NCBI RefSeq assembly: GCF_033115175.1 | Contig: NC_084834.1 | Location: forward strand, 122,942,275 to 123,006,274 | Length of the DNA: 64,000 nt | Source of the DNA: Lepus europaeus | Lineage: Eukaryota; Chordata; Mammalia; Lagomorpha; Leporidae | Direction of reading: 5' to 3' | Shown: positions 10,013-19,375 of the stretch, piece after piece | Position numbering within the stretch: the first letter of the stretch is position 1 | How the letters are laid out: every line of letters begins with the position of its first letter | The notes under the pieces: generated by a model | The model's database searches: none | What the model saw: only the letters and a program-made list of their open reading frames with translations | What the model was told of the DNA's origin: nothing | Position numbers and translations under genes: made by a program

Positions 10013-11404
10013 TTATCTGCAGTGGGAGGCCTGAGCCTGCCTTCCAGTGATCCCCACTGCAAATAGGACAGGATCCTGGAGGCTTTTTCTGGCAAAGGAA
10101 TGTGGGCACTCCCTTTTGAAGTGTCCTGTGTGACCACAGCTGTAGCATTTCAGAGACCCCTGGGAGCCCTTAGATTGGTGTGCATATGCAGCCTCTGCCA
10201 GAGCTGTGGCCTTTGTCCTAGCCTTTCTCTCCCATCGTCTGTTCTCTTCCTGGTCCCGGTTGTAAAAGACTTTAGTGGCAATATTTAGGAGATTTTCTAG
10301 GGTACTCTCTGGTCCAAAAGCCTGTTTTTGGAGCTTTCTTCTAATATCTGGGGCCGACTGAGTAATAAACTTGTCCTTTAACATCAGCTGTCCCTCTACA
10401 GAATCGGGGGACAGGGTGGTGTGTTTCTCTAGGGCCTCCCTCAGCCTCTGTAGAAAGGCAAGGGGACTCTCCCACCGGTCCTGGTGGATCATGCACAGCC
10501 TGGAGTAGTTCACAGGCTTGCTCTTGATCCTTCTCAGTCCCTGAAGCAGACAGGCGATGAAGTACTTCCGTTTCCACTCCCCCCTAGGGTCCTCTGCTTT
10601 CCATTCGGGGCAAGGCTCTTGCTGAGGGACAGCCATTACCCCTATAGGATACAGCTCGTCTTGGTCTCCCCGATTAGATAACGAGCCAAAGACCATGTAG
10701 ATCTCATTGGCAAAGGTTTCTGCCGCTTGGAAGGCAGCTTGTTTCTGGTCCCAGGTTAGGGTGTGTGTTAGGATTACCATCACATCCTTCCAGGTGAGGT
10801 AATAGACCGCGGTCAAATGCTCGAAGGCCCCAATATAGCTGTCAGGGTCATCTGAAAAGCTTCCCAACTTTCCCTTTACCTGCCCAAGGTGAGCTGTGGA
10901 GAAGGGGACCTGCCCGTGAGCGGCGCTGCTGAGCCCTGTGGGAACCTCCTGGGGGAATGGGATGGAGGCTACAGGTTGGGTGTTGGGTCTCCCGGGAGAG
11001 GGGCCTGGAGAAGCAGGGGGCTCAGAAGAGGGAGCCGGGGAAAGCTCAGGAGGGGAGGGAGGGCTGGTGGGAGCCCCGGTGGTGATGGCAGTCAGAAGGG
11101 CCAAGTCCACCTTGCACAGTCGACAGAGGTGTGGGTTGTTCCGGAGGGCAAAAAACGCCTGGACATAGGCGACCTCGGACCACTTCCCTGCTCTGTGGCA
11201 GAACGAGTCTAACTGTCGGATGGTGTTGTAGTTGATGCTTCCCTCTGGGGGCCAGGCTTCTCCGTCCTCCAGGACGTATGCTGTCCATGCCTCAGTGCAC
11301 AGAAAGACCAGGCGTTTTTTCCTCAAGCTCTGCAGGCCTAGGGACTCCCAGTGCCGGAGAATGCACTCCATGGGGGTGTATGCTGAAGATGCCTTATTAC
11401 CCAT
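10013..11404 (-). CDS. Intact endogenous gammaretroviral-type Gag, candidate co-opted gene
   Basis: This is one uninterrupted frame of 463 codons (stop TAA). In an exogenous virus Gag is the capsid polyprotein. Visible parts: N-terminal MGNKASS with Gly2 for myristoylation, then a matrix-like region to about residue 108 with a basic RKKR near 29-32; a proline/serine-rich linker at about 110-141; a capsid N-terminal domain at about 150-240 containing [18 protein letters not shown] and LTWKDVM; a major homology region-like block around 312-358 ([23 protein letters not shown]); and one CCHC zinc knuckle, [14 protein letters not shown], with C420, C423, H428 and C433. The length is near normal for class I Gag. 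I see no PPxY, P(T/S)AP or LYPxL late motif. Translation is started at the first ATG (11404), because the open frame continues only four codons upstream without another ATG. The ATG directly follows a strong splice acceptor. The flanking pro/pol is wrecked and the two LTRs have diverged, so the open gag is unexpected under neutral decay. Co-option is inference; chance survival is the alternative. Confidence 0.88.
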   Translation of the reverse strand: MGNKASSAYTPMECILRHWESLGLQSLRKKRLVFLCTEAWTAYVLEDGEAWPPEGSINYNTIRQLDSFCHRAGKWSEVAYVQAFFALRNNPHLCRLCKVDLALLTAITTGAPTSPPSPPELSPAPSSEPPASPGPSPGRPNTQPVASIPFPQEVPTGLSSAAHGQVPFSTAHLGQVKGKLGSFSDDPDSYIGAFEHLTAVYYLTWKDVMVILTHTLTWDQKQAAFQAAETFANEIYMVFGSLSNRGDQDELYPIGVMAVPQQEPCPEWKAEDPRGEWKRKYFIACLLQGLRRIKSKPVNYSRLCMIHQDRWESPLAFLQRLREALEKHTTLSPDSVEGQLMLKDKFITQSAPDIRRKLQKQAFGPESTLENLLNIATKVFYNRDQEENRRWERKARTKATALAEAAYAHQSKGSQGSLKCYSCGHTGHFKRECPHSFARKSLQDPVLFAVGITGRQAQASHCR

Positions 11405-11425
11405 CTGCAAGGACAAAACAAAGGC
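11405..11425 (-). promoter_or_regulatory. Splice acceptor abutting the gag ATG
   Basis: Read on the minus strand, the bases before the ATG are TTTGTTTTGTCCTTGCAG, a polypyrimidine tract ending in CAG, with the ATG as the first codon of the putative exon. Gammaretroviral gag is normally translated from unspliced RNA, so an acceptor here would serve a spliced cellular transcript. It could also be a fortuitous feature of the viral leader. Confidence 0.6.
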
Positions 11426-12286
11426 ATCCCCCTACGTCTCTGCTGTGCCCACCCGAGGCGTCCCAAGTTCCTTGGCCGTGGTAGTCCTGGAGCCCACAGC
11501 AGGCAGAGGTCGGTGAACAGTAGACACTCTTAGCCACACGTCCATCCTGCCCGGTGTCCCTGAGCCTCTAGCTCTAAGCCTCTATCAAACCTGGTAAAGC
11601 TGTGCCTCTGTGCCCACCGCTGGCTGAGTGGGCTTCCTGAGTGACACTAAGTCTGTAGACTTGGGATGGAGATGACCCAGGATCTGAGGATCAGCGACGG
11701 AATCAAAATGCCAGAAGTGCCAAGGGGCATGGATAAGGCTACAACCACTGACAGAAAGTCTTCCCTGGCACCCAGAGTGTGTGGAAGGAAAAGGTAGGGG
11801 CCAACAGATGTCCGTGAAGGTTGGGCCCAGGTTCCTTTGTGCAATCTTTCCAACTGGGAACGAGAATGGGTGCTGTTAGCTAAAGAGGGTGGCACAGTGA
11901 GGAGAATCTGTGAGAGTGAAATCTTGCAGAAGAACCAGGGGAGAGGATGGGCAGAGCAGCCAGACAGGAGAGATCCAGGGCGGAGTGATGGGAGAGGGGT
12001 GCAGAATTCAGTCCAGTACCCTAACAGGCAGGCGGAGTCCAGGTCTGATCAAGACTCTCTGGCCAGAATCCTTCAGTTACCCCAATCTTATTCCAGTCTC
12101 ATGCATTGGATGAATTTCTTAGGCCACAACCAGCATTTCCAGTGCCAAAAGGCAAAGGGAGTTGAGCCATTATGTAAGCCTAGTTGCTTTTAACTGGCTA
12201 ACGGAGGCCTGGTGTTTTCAGTGGGCAGTAGGGACTCCAGGGGCGGGTGTGGGGAGGCAAGAGCAGTCCATCTTACCCTCTGGAGG
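11426..12286 (-). other. Provirus leader between PBS and gag
   Basis: About 860 bp of noncoding retroviral leader; no frame is supported. It ends in the splice acceptor before gag. Confidence 0.5.
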
Positions 12287-12304
12287 ATCCCAGATGAGCC
12301 CCGA
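12287..12304 (-). other. Primer binding site, tRNA-Pro type
   Basis: The minus strand TCGGGGCTCATCTGGGAT matches 15 of 18 bases of the tRNA-Pro site used by murine leukaemia-type viruses. It lies directly inside the 5' LTR and fixes the provirus orientation. Confidence 0.7.
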
Positions 12305-12800
12305 GAAAGGCTGCAGCAGTCTGTGGATCTGATCACCTGGACCCTGGTCTTGTGACGAGGAGGAGGAGCACAAAGGGGCAGAAGAGAATCATATTATTGA
12401 AGAGAAAGCCCCCGTAAAGGAGGGGCCCTGAAAGAAGGCGGGATTAGCAGCCTCAGGTCTTTACAGGCAGTTAGGGGAAGGTCTCATGATTGGTCCAGGA
12501 GATGCAGATGAGGCACTGAGCAGTGACTCACTGGTTCTGGGCTATGGTAGTTGGGTGAAAGCCAACTCTCCAACCACAGAAGCCACTTGCCCGACATCTC
12601 CCTGGTCCTCTGAGACTCAAACAGCTGCTCCAAACGGCAGCAGGAGCCTGCACCCTGCTCCCTGACAGTCCCTATCTGTGTAGTTGGCGTCTGTCAGTCG
12701 CATTAACTAAGGGGGATCTGGAGGAGAGTTTGAGCCCCCTTGCCTGGATGCCCACACCCACCTTCCTTCAGGAGCGCACTTAGCTTACTGTAATACATTG
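12305..12800 (-). mobile_element. 5' LTR of the gag provirus
   Basis: It lies directly upstream of the primer site on the minus strand and aligns with the 3' LTR at roughly 70-75% by eye. AATAAT stands where the other copy has AATAAA. The outer edge is not resolved. Confidence 0.6.
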
Positions 12801-13164
12801 GTGCTGCCTCATTCCCTGAGGTCGAAGAACCTGTCCTGTACACCCACAGCCACAGGGGCCAGGGTTCCTTGAGAGGGCAAGGGTGGGCTCTGGTCTCAGG
12901 GTCATGACTGAGCAGAGCCTGTGAGTTCCTGAGGCCAGCACTGAGCTGTTCACTACGGGGCAGCCTCCGTCTGTGAGTCAGGGTCTCTGCTCTGGCTCCA
13001 CCCCTGTGACTCCTTAGTTCAATGAGTTACTCTTTATACTGCCAGTTGAGACACACTGGGGCCTGGTAGTCTTCATCAGAGGCATTAAGAGGTTGGGGCT
13101 GGGCTTCACAGCTTTTCCCAACTGTCTTTTTTTAATGATGGACTTTTTTTTGATAAAAGAAAAA
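12801..13164. other. Flank beyond the 5' LTR
   Basis: May include more LTR U3; no gene seen. Confidence 0.35.
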
Positions 13165-13446
13165 AAAAAAAGATCAAGTCAGAGAGGGAGAGACATCTTC
13201 CATCTGCTGGTTCACTCTCCAGATGGCCACCATGGCTGGAGTCAGCAAGGCCTTAGCCAGGAGCTTCTTCCAAGTCTCTTATGAGGGTACAAGGCCCAAA
13301 TATTTGGGCCATCTTCCACTGCTTTTCACAGGCCATTAGCAGGGAGCTGGACTGGAGCAGAGCACCCAGGACACAAACCAGTGCCCATATGGGGTGCTGG
13401 CATTGCAGACAGCAACTTCGCACACTACACCACAACACTGGCCCCG
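13165..13446 (-). mobile_element. CSINE
   Basis: Antisense order ending CACAACACTGGCCCC. Confidence 0.85.
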
Positions 13447-13461
13447 CCAGAGGAATCTTAA

Positions 13462-13746
13462 GCCACTGTGGGTTAAGCTGCCTGCTGCAGTGGCAGTTCA
13501 AGTCCCAGCTGCTCCACTTCCGATCCAGCTCCTGCTAATGTGCCTGGGAAAGCAGAAGACAGCACAAGTGTTTGGACTCCTGCATCCAAGTGGCAGACCC
13601 AGATGGAGCTCCTGGCTCTTGGCTTCCAACTGGCCCAGCCTCAGCCATTTTGGACATTTGCAGAGTGTACCAGCAGGTGGAAGATCTGTCTCTCCCTCCT
13701 CTAAGTTTGACTTTCGAGTAAAAAATTAAGCTTAAAAAAAAAAAAA
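13462..13746 (+). mobile_element. CSINE
   Basis: Sense order from CCACTGTGGGTTAAGC to the A tail. Confidence 0.85.
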
Positions 13747-13756
13747 TGTCTGAAGG

Positions 13757-14063
13757 GGCCACTGCCGTTGTAGCGCAGGTTAAGCTGCAGCCTGCAACAC
13801 TGGCGTCCCACGAGCACTGGTTTGAGTCCCAGCTGCTCCACTTCTGACCTTTCTCTGCTTAATGCACCTGAGAAGGCAGCAGAAAATGGCCCAAGTAATT
13901 GGGTCCCCCACATGGGAGGCCTGGAAGAATGTAGTTCCACACTCCTGCTTGCTGTCTGACCCAGCCCTAGCTGTTGAGGCCGTTTGGAGAGTGAACCTGT
14001 GAATAGAAGATCTCTCTCCCCCTCTTTATGTAACTGCCTGTCAAATAAATAAACCTTTTTTTT
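13757..14063 (+). mobile_element. CSINE
   Basis: GGGGCCACTGCCGTTG.. to GTCAAATAAATAAACC. Confidence 0.87.
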
Positions 14064-14067
14064 AAAA

Positions 14068-14365
14068 AAATGTATTTATTTACTGAAAAGGCAGAGTTAC
14101 AGAGAGGCAGCGAAAAAGATCTTCCTTCTGGTGGTTCACTCTCCAAATAGCTGCAACTGCCCGAGCTGAGCTGATCCTAAGCCAGGAGCCAGGAGCTTCT
14201 GGCACCCCACGCAGGTACAGGGACCCAAGGACTTGAGCCATCTTCTGTTTTCCCAGGCCATAGCAGAGAGCTAGATCAGAAGTGTAGCAGTCAGGGCTCA
14301 AACCGTCGCCCATAAGGGATGCCGGCACTGCAGTGGCAGCTGTAATTGCTAAGCCATGATGCCGT
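14068..14365 (-). mobile_element. CSINE
   Basis: Antisense order from TGTATTTATTTACTG to GCCATGATGCCG. Confidence 0.85.
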
Positions 14366-14404
14366 CTCCATAAGTAAATCCTTGATTAAAAAGCGGTTTA
14401 AAGC

Positions 14405-14677
14405 CCAGGCCTGCAGTGCTGGCATCCCATATGGACGCCAGTTCAAATCCCAGCTGCTCTACCTCCAGTCCAACTCCCTGCTAATCCAACTAGGAAGGCA
14501 GCTGAGGATGCCCAAGTGCTTGGGCCCTGCACCCACGTGGAAGACCCGGAAGCTCCTGGCTTCAGCCTGGCCCAGCCCCAGTTGCTTGTTGGCAGCCACT
14601 GGGGAGTATACCAATGGATCTCTGTCTCTACCTCTCTCTGTAACTCTTCCTCTCAAATAATTTTTTTTAAAAAAAAA
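14405..14677 (+). mobile_element. CSINE, head missing
   Basis: GCCTGCAGTGCTGGCATCCC.. to CTCAAATAA and A tail. Confidence 0.85.
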
Positions 14678-14761
14678 AACATGCCTGAAGGTGTTAACGT
14701 TGAGGTTTGAGTTTATCACTTGTTCTATGAATTGTATGACAAGATAACTGATACTAACTGG

Positions 14762-15010
14762 GAGGCCACTGAGGCCTAAGCCCCTGATTGCGAGGAAACT
14801 GGGCCCAGACAAGGCCAGTGAGATGCATATTGCTCCGGGAACCGGCACATTCCAAACTGCAACACAATGTCCTGTAACACTCACCTAGGCGCCTGTCTGC
14901 CCATCCCCCACCCGCCTTATCAGATTCCCAGTGGCGCCCCGCCCCGCCCCCAGCAAACAGCTCCGTGCAGGACCCTGTCTGCTGCCCAGGAGGCAGGCCT
15001 GACTGCAAAC
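14762..15010 (+). repeat. Left arm of ~250-bp inverted repeat
   Basis: It matches the reverse complement of 17008-17244, with about 85-90% identity by eye in the best 170 bp (for example CTCACCTAGG..GCCTGTCTGCCCATCC). The spacer of about 2 kb contains the CpG island. Confidence 0.8.
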
Positions 15011-15320
15011 CCCCTGCCCTCTGTGCGGGCAGGCTCAGCCCCTGCTTCTGTCCCCCACGGCCGCCTCCCTGCACCTTGGGGCCCTACACTGCACCACCCG
15101 CACAGGTGCTGTAACTGCGGGGAGATGTCCCCTGGCTCCGCTGCGGCTTCAGACCGGCTCCACGTCCGAGGCGCAGCCTCTATGCTGGGATTCGTGGAGA
15201 CCTACGCCACCCCGCTGCAAAGGGGCACACGCAGGGCGCCCCCCCACGCACCGCAAGCAACTGCGGCTGCTGCCCCTTCCCACCAGCGAGCGAGTCCGCG
15301 GAGCCTCCCCGAGGACGGTC

Positions 15321-15332
15321 CCTTACCTGTGC
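15321..15332 (-). promoter_or_regulatory. Consensus splice donor at edge of CpG island
   Basis: On the minus strand GCACAG/GTAAGG is a near-ideal donor with the last exon base at 15327. It leads out of the 15-16.3 kb CpG island toward gag. A second, weaker minus-strand donor (CAG/GTAGGG) lies near 15658. No equally good plus-strand donor was seen in the island. Confidence 0.55.
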
Positions 15333-15700
15333 TCAGACGCCGCAGGAGCAGCCCCGGGACTCAGGTCGGACCGGCTCCGGCTGCCGCAGCCGCACGGACC
15401 CGCCCTGCGGAGGCAAAGCGCAAAGTGTCACGGCGCCCCGCAGCCTGCGAGCGGCCGCGGCTGCGCGCGGCGTCTTGTGCCTCGCGCGGCCCCGGGACGG
15501 GCACGGCCGCCCGCCCCCTGGACCACCGAGGGCTGCTCTACCCCTCTGTTCTGGCCGCCGGGAGCAGCGCAGCTCCGGGCGGGCAAAGCTCGAGGGGACG
15601 CGGGGCGCGCCCAGCCCCTGCCCAGCCCCAGCCCGGGCCCCGGGCTGGCCGGGCACCCTACCTGCCGCGCACGTCCCGAGACAAAGAGACCCACGACCCC
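15327..15700 (-). other. Putative noncoding first exon (minus strand) from CpG island
   Basis: This is inferred from the donor at 15327 and the CCAAT array upstream at 15760-15977; the start site is a guess. It could be the leader exon of the gag transcript, or exon 1 of an lncRNA such as DANCR, which in human is transcribed divergently from USP46. I could not recognise DANCR sequence. Confidence 0.35.
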
Positions 15701-15759
15701 CTGGGCGCGGAGACCCGCACAGCTCTGCAGAGCTGGGCAGACGGCCGCGGCACTGGCAG

Positions 15760-15977
15760 CCAATCCTTGCGGTGACTGGGGAGGGGCAGGAGGCGGGTCA
15801 CCGGACCTTCAGCCAATCCGGGTGAAGCCTGGGGCGGAGTAGGCGGAGGACCGTGCGTCCCGCAGCCAATCCTCGGGAAGACTCGGAGAGGCGGGGTTCG
15901 GAGGCGGCCCGCGGAGCAGGCAGCCAATAGCCGGGAACCTCGCGGCGGAGGCGTGGCGGGGCGGGTCCGGAGATTGG
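15760..15977. promoter_or_regulatory. Phased CCAAT-box (NF-Y) array with GC boxes
   Basis: CCAAT occurs at 15760, 15813, 15866 and 15924, each within CAGCCAAT, and an inverted ATTGG at 15973. Spacings are 53, 53, 58 and 49 bp, with GGCGGG-type GC boxes in each interval. The units look like diverged copies of a ~53-bp tandem repeat. NF-Y and Sp1 binding is the natural reading. Confidence 0.75.
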
Positions 15978-16319
15978 CTGCCCGCGGTCGTCTGCCCGCC
16001 CGTCTGCTTCGGGCTCGGGCTGCGGCGGGAGTGCGAGCCGACCCCGCCGAGTTGGGGACCCGGTTCCCGGCGCGTCCTCCCGGCCGCCTCACGCCTGTGG
16101 AGTCGCGGACCCCAGCAGAGCGGGTCCTCCGCGGCGTCCCGGGGGCGGCAGGTGCCAGCCCGCAGGCCGGCGGGAGTGGGCCGGAGTTGGGGTACAGGCC
16201 AGCGGGAGGGCTCTCGCTGCCCTCTGAGTGCCCGCCGTCGTCCCCGGGGGTGGGGGGGGAGACCCCGCCCGAAGCCACAGAGCAGCTGGCGAGCATGGCT
16301 GCTGGGGTGTGAACCCCAG

Positions 16320-17007
16320 CGGTGTGAATGCTGAGCCCCCCCCCAAACACGACGGTGCGCTGCCCTTCTCCGGGCTGTGGAAGGGAAACCCCAAAACAGC
16401 CCCCATCTGATTGGGGCTGTGGGCGCCGGTAGTCCACGTGGAGACAGCCGCGGCGCAGGCAGTACTGCTCGACCTGGTTCAGTACCCCCTGATGGGCGCA
16501 GGGAGGACTGTGCACCACCTGGTTCAGTACCCCCTGAGCGGAGGGCCGCTCCCGGCTGGACCCTGCAGGCGGCCCTGGGAGAGTTTGCATTTTGTGCTAA
16601 GGATGAACAGAAGAGGGTGTCTGATGTAGGCGTGCGTAGTCTGGGATTTAATCGATTTGCTGGAAGACAGTGAACCGTAGGCATTCAGAGAACCCCGCTG
16701 AAATGGAGACACCAAGACACTGCCTTACCCCCGAGTCCCCCAGACACAGCTCTGACGGGACCTGCGCTCTGTGTCACTTTGGACACTGAGGCAGATGATG
16801 GTTCACACGGCCAAGTGACAGGCAAGACTCTTGGGACAGGGGCATGTAGGAATTCAGTGCCAAGCTAATGGGGGTTAGGGGAATAGTAGGTGTTGGGATT
16901 TCTAGGGTTACTTAAAGTAGAAAAGACTTCATTTTAGAGGAGACAGAATCCCCAGGAAGAGTGGGGGTTGGTGCTGCTGGGAGGTGGGGGTGGGAGTGGG
17001 AGGGGGT
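16320..17007. other. Spacer between CpG island and right inverted-repeat arm
   Basis: Contains a short direct repeat at 16472. No gene recognised. Confidence 0.4.
16472..16539 (+). repeat. Short direct repeat, ACCTGGTTCAGTACCCCCTG twice
   Basis: Two copies 47 bp apart just outside the CpG island. No function is assigned. Confidence 0.7.
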
Positions 17008-17244
17008 GTTTGCAGGCTTCCTGGGCAGCAGGCCGGGTCCTGCCAGGGGCTGTTCGCTGGGGGCGGGGCAGAGGGCCACAGGGAATCTGATAAGGCGGGT
17101 GGGGGATGGGCAGACAGGCTCCTAGGTGAGTTTTACCGGGCATTGTGTTAGCAGTTTGGAATGTCTCGGGTGTGGGGCCTTCCGGAGCAATTAAGCGTTC
17201 CTCTGGCCTTGAGATTATCTGGGGGCTTAGGCCTCAGTGTCCTC
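17008..17244 (-). repeat. Right arm of ~250-bp inverted repeat
   Basis: Inverted partner of 14762-15010. The origin of the arms is not recognised; an old LTR or a local inverted duplication are both possible. Confidence 0.8.
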
Positions 17245-17554
17245 ACCACAGGTTCTAACAGGTAAAACCATATCCAAAATCAGGTGGCCAAAACGGAAGG
17301 AGTTCAAGAAAGAATTCTATCAGTGGTAACTGGAACTCAGAGCCCCAGCTGTCGGGAGGCATCGTCACACCTGTGGCCAGGTGGCCCTGATCCATGGTTA
17401 GAGCAGTTCATTTGTTCCCTTGACTGAGACAGGAGACAGCTCCCCAACCAGGAAAAATAATGAGGATCCTATGTAGACGTCATGGAGCAAATGAACCATT
17501 GTATAGCTGCTCTTATGTTCAGGGTAGTCCGTGTTGGGTATTAGAAATGCTTGT

Positions 17555-18245
17555 CGGGCCAGCACAGTGGGTAAAGCCGCCGCCTGCAGCACTGGCATCC
17601 CTTATGACGCTGGTTCAAGTCCCAGCTGCTCCACTTCCCTTCCAGCTCTCTGCTTATGGCCTGGGAAAACAGTGGAAGATGACCCAATTCCTTGGGCCCC
17701 TGCACCCATGTGGGAAACCCAGGAGAAGCTCCAGGTTCCTGGCTTCAGATCAGCCCAGCTCTGGCTGTTGCAACCATTTGGGGAATGAACCAGCAGTTGG
17801 AAGATCTCTCTCTGTCTCTCTCTCTCTCTCTCTTTCTCTCAGGAAAATGGCACAGTCTTATCTATGGCAGGATCTAAACCCAGACACCATCCTAGGCCCA
17901 ACCACCAGTGTCAAGCTCCACGAACATCCCATTGGGATTCTCTGCTCCTACTTTCCAGCCTGCCCTCAGGCAAAGTTTCAAAAGGATCCGTTCCTGAACA
18001 CGTGGTTCCCCTCTCCCTCTCCCTCTCCCTCCCCCTTCCTCTGGCTCTTGATCTCTCTTTCTTCATATATATCTATCTCTCTTATGCTCTCCTTCTTACT
18101 CGCCCCTTCCCTCCAGTCTGCTAGGTTTTCTCGAATAAACCCTTTCCCTTACTCTGGTGTGTGGTGTGTTTTGTGGCAGCCTTACACTCTCTGTCTCTGC
18201 CTCTCTGTAGCTGTCTTTCAAGTAAATAAATAAATCTTTAAAAAA
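17555..18245 (+). mobile_element. CSINE split by LTR A copy 1
   Basis: Head to CT tract at 17555-17836; the tail (GTAGCTGTCTTTCAAGTAAATAAATAAATC) resumes after the LTR at 18187. Confidence 0.85.
17837..18186 (+). mobile_element. Solo LTR 'A' copy 1
   Basis: Same family as 20102-20822 (shared GTTCCTGAACACGTG, AATAAACCCTTTCCC). It is inserted in the CT tract of a plus-strand CSINE, whose tail resumes at 18187. Confidence 0.75.
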
Positions 18246-18258
18246 AATGCTTGTCATG

Positions 18259-18552
18259 GGGCCAGCATTGTTAAAGCTGCCACCTGCAGCACCAGCATCC
18301 CACATGGGCACCTGTTCATGTCCCGGATGCCCCGTGTATAAACCAGCGAATGGCCTGGGAAACGCAGCAGAAGATGGCCCAAGTGTTTGGGCCCCTGCCA
18401 CCCTCGTGGGACACCTGGATGAAGCTCTTGGCTCCTGGCTTCAGTCTGGCTGTTGTGGCCATCTGGGGAGTGAACCAGTGGAGGACAGATCTCTATCTCT
18501 CCCTCTTTCTGTAACTCTGACTTTCAAATAAATAAATATTTTTTAAAAAAAG
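18259..18552 (+). mobile_element. CSINE
   Basis: GGGGCCAGCATTGTTAAAGC.. to CAAATAAATAAATATT. Confidence 0.88.
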
Positions 18553-19007
18553 AACAACAAAGAAATGTTTGTTGTAAAGTCTAGAGGGAATTAACCCTGT
18601 TGGATTTATTATTAGTGTAAAGGTCACTAGATAGACATGAGCCTATGTATGTGTGAGGGGCAGAAGAAAAATGGGAAATTCTGAGTGTTGGAATGAGGAA
18701 ACAAGCCTTGGAAGCAAACCAGCATTTACATTTAAAAAGTCTCGCCATTGTTCGAAAACCTGGTTGGGCGGGCCCCAGCCCTCTCCCTGGGGACAGATTG
18801 AAGGAATCTCACCTGCTGTTCACCAAGGGGGGTGTTATTTAGTTCTGGGAAGGAATGCACACCCAGCAATATTCCAGAAAGAGTATAGGGGAAGGAGAAA
18901 GCGGGCCCACACCCAGCATCCATAAAAATGCCAGTTTGAATGCGGGCGGGGCTCCCAGCTCTTTACTGTGTACTTTCTTCATCCTCTTCATTCAACCTGA
19001 TGGATGT
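18553..19007. other. Unique sequence
   Basis: Nothing recognised. Confidence 0.35.
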
Positions 19008-19375
19008 GTTTACCACTGAAAGGCAGAGTTACAGAGAGGCAGTGTCTTCCATCTGCTGCTTCACTCTGCAAATGGCCACAACAGCTGGAGCTGGGCCTAT
19101 CCGAAGCCAGGAGCTTCTTTCCGGGTCTCCCTCATAGGCGTGGGGCCTCGAAGACTTGAGCCATCTTCTACTGCTTTCCAGGCGGCATTAGCAGAGAGCT
19201 GGATCAAAGGTGGGGCAGCCAGGCCGGCGCCATGGCGTGGTAAGTTAATTCCCCCTCTGCGGCGCTGGCATCCCATATGGGTGCCAGTTCTAGTCCCGGC
19301 TGCTCCTCTTCCCATCCAGCTCTCTGCTATGGCCTGGGAAAGCAGTGGAAGATGGCACAAGTTCTTGGGTCCCTG

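Larger units (their letters stand above)
15040..16320. promoter_or_regulatory. CpG island at the centre of an inverted repeat
   Basis: About 1.3 kb of dense CpG with many GC boxes and a multi-CCAAT array but no TATA. Long open frames on both strands lack recognisable domains and are treated as GC artefacts. Confidence 0.8.

Noticed and set aside
8424-12670. CTGTCAGGGAGCAGGG near 8428 and its complement near 12653 as an inverted repeat of the provirus
   Set aside because: Too short and isolated; the surrounding LTR alignment is direct, not inverted.
14867-15775. 302-codon plus-strand frame
   Set aside because: It starts in the inverted-repeat arm and runs through a CpG island; low-complexity Pro/Arg/Ala composition, no domain.
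15658-16684. Minus-strand frames of about 300 codons
   Set aside because: Compositional artefacts of CpG-rich DNA; several frames are open at once on both strands.
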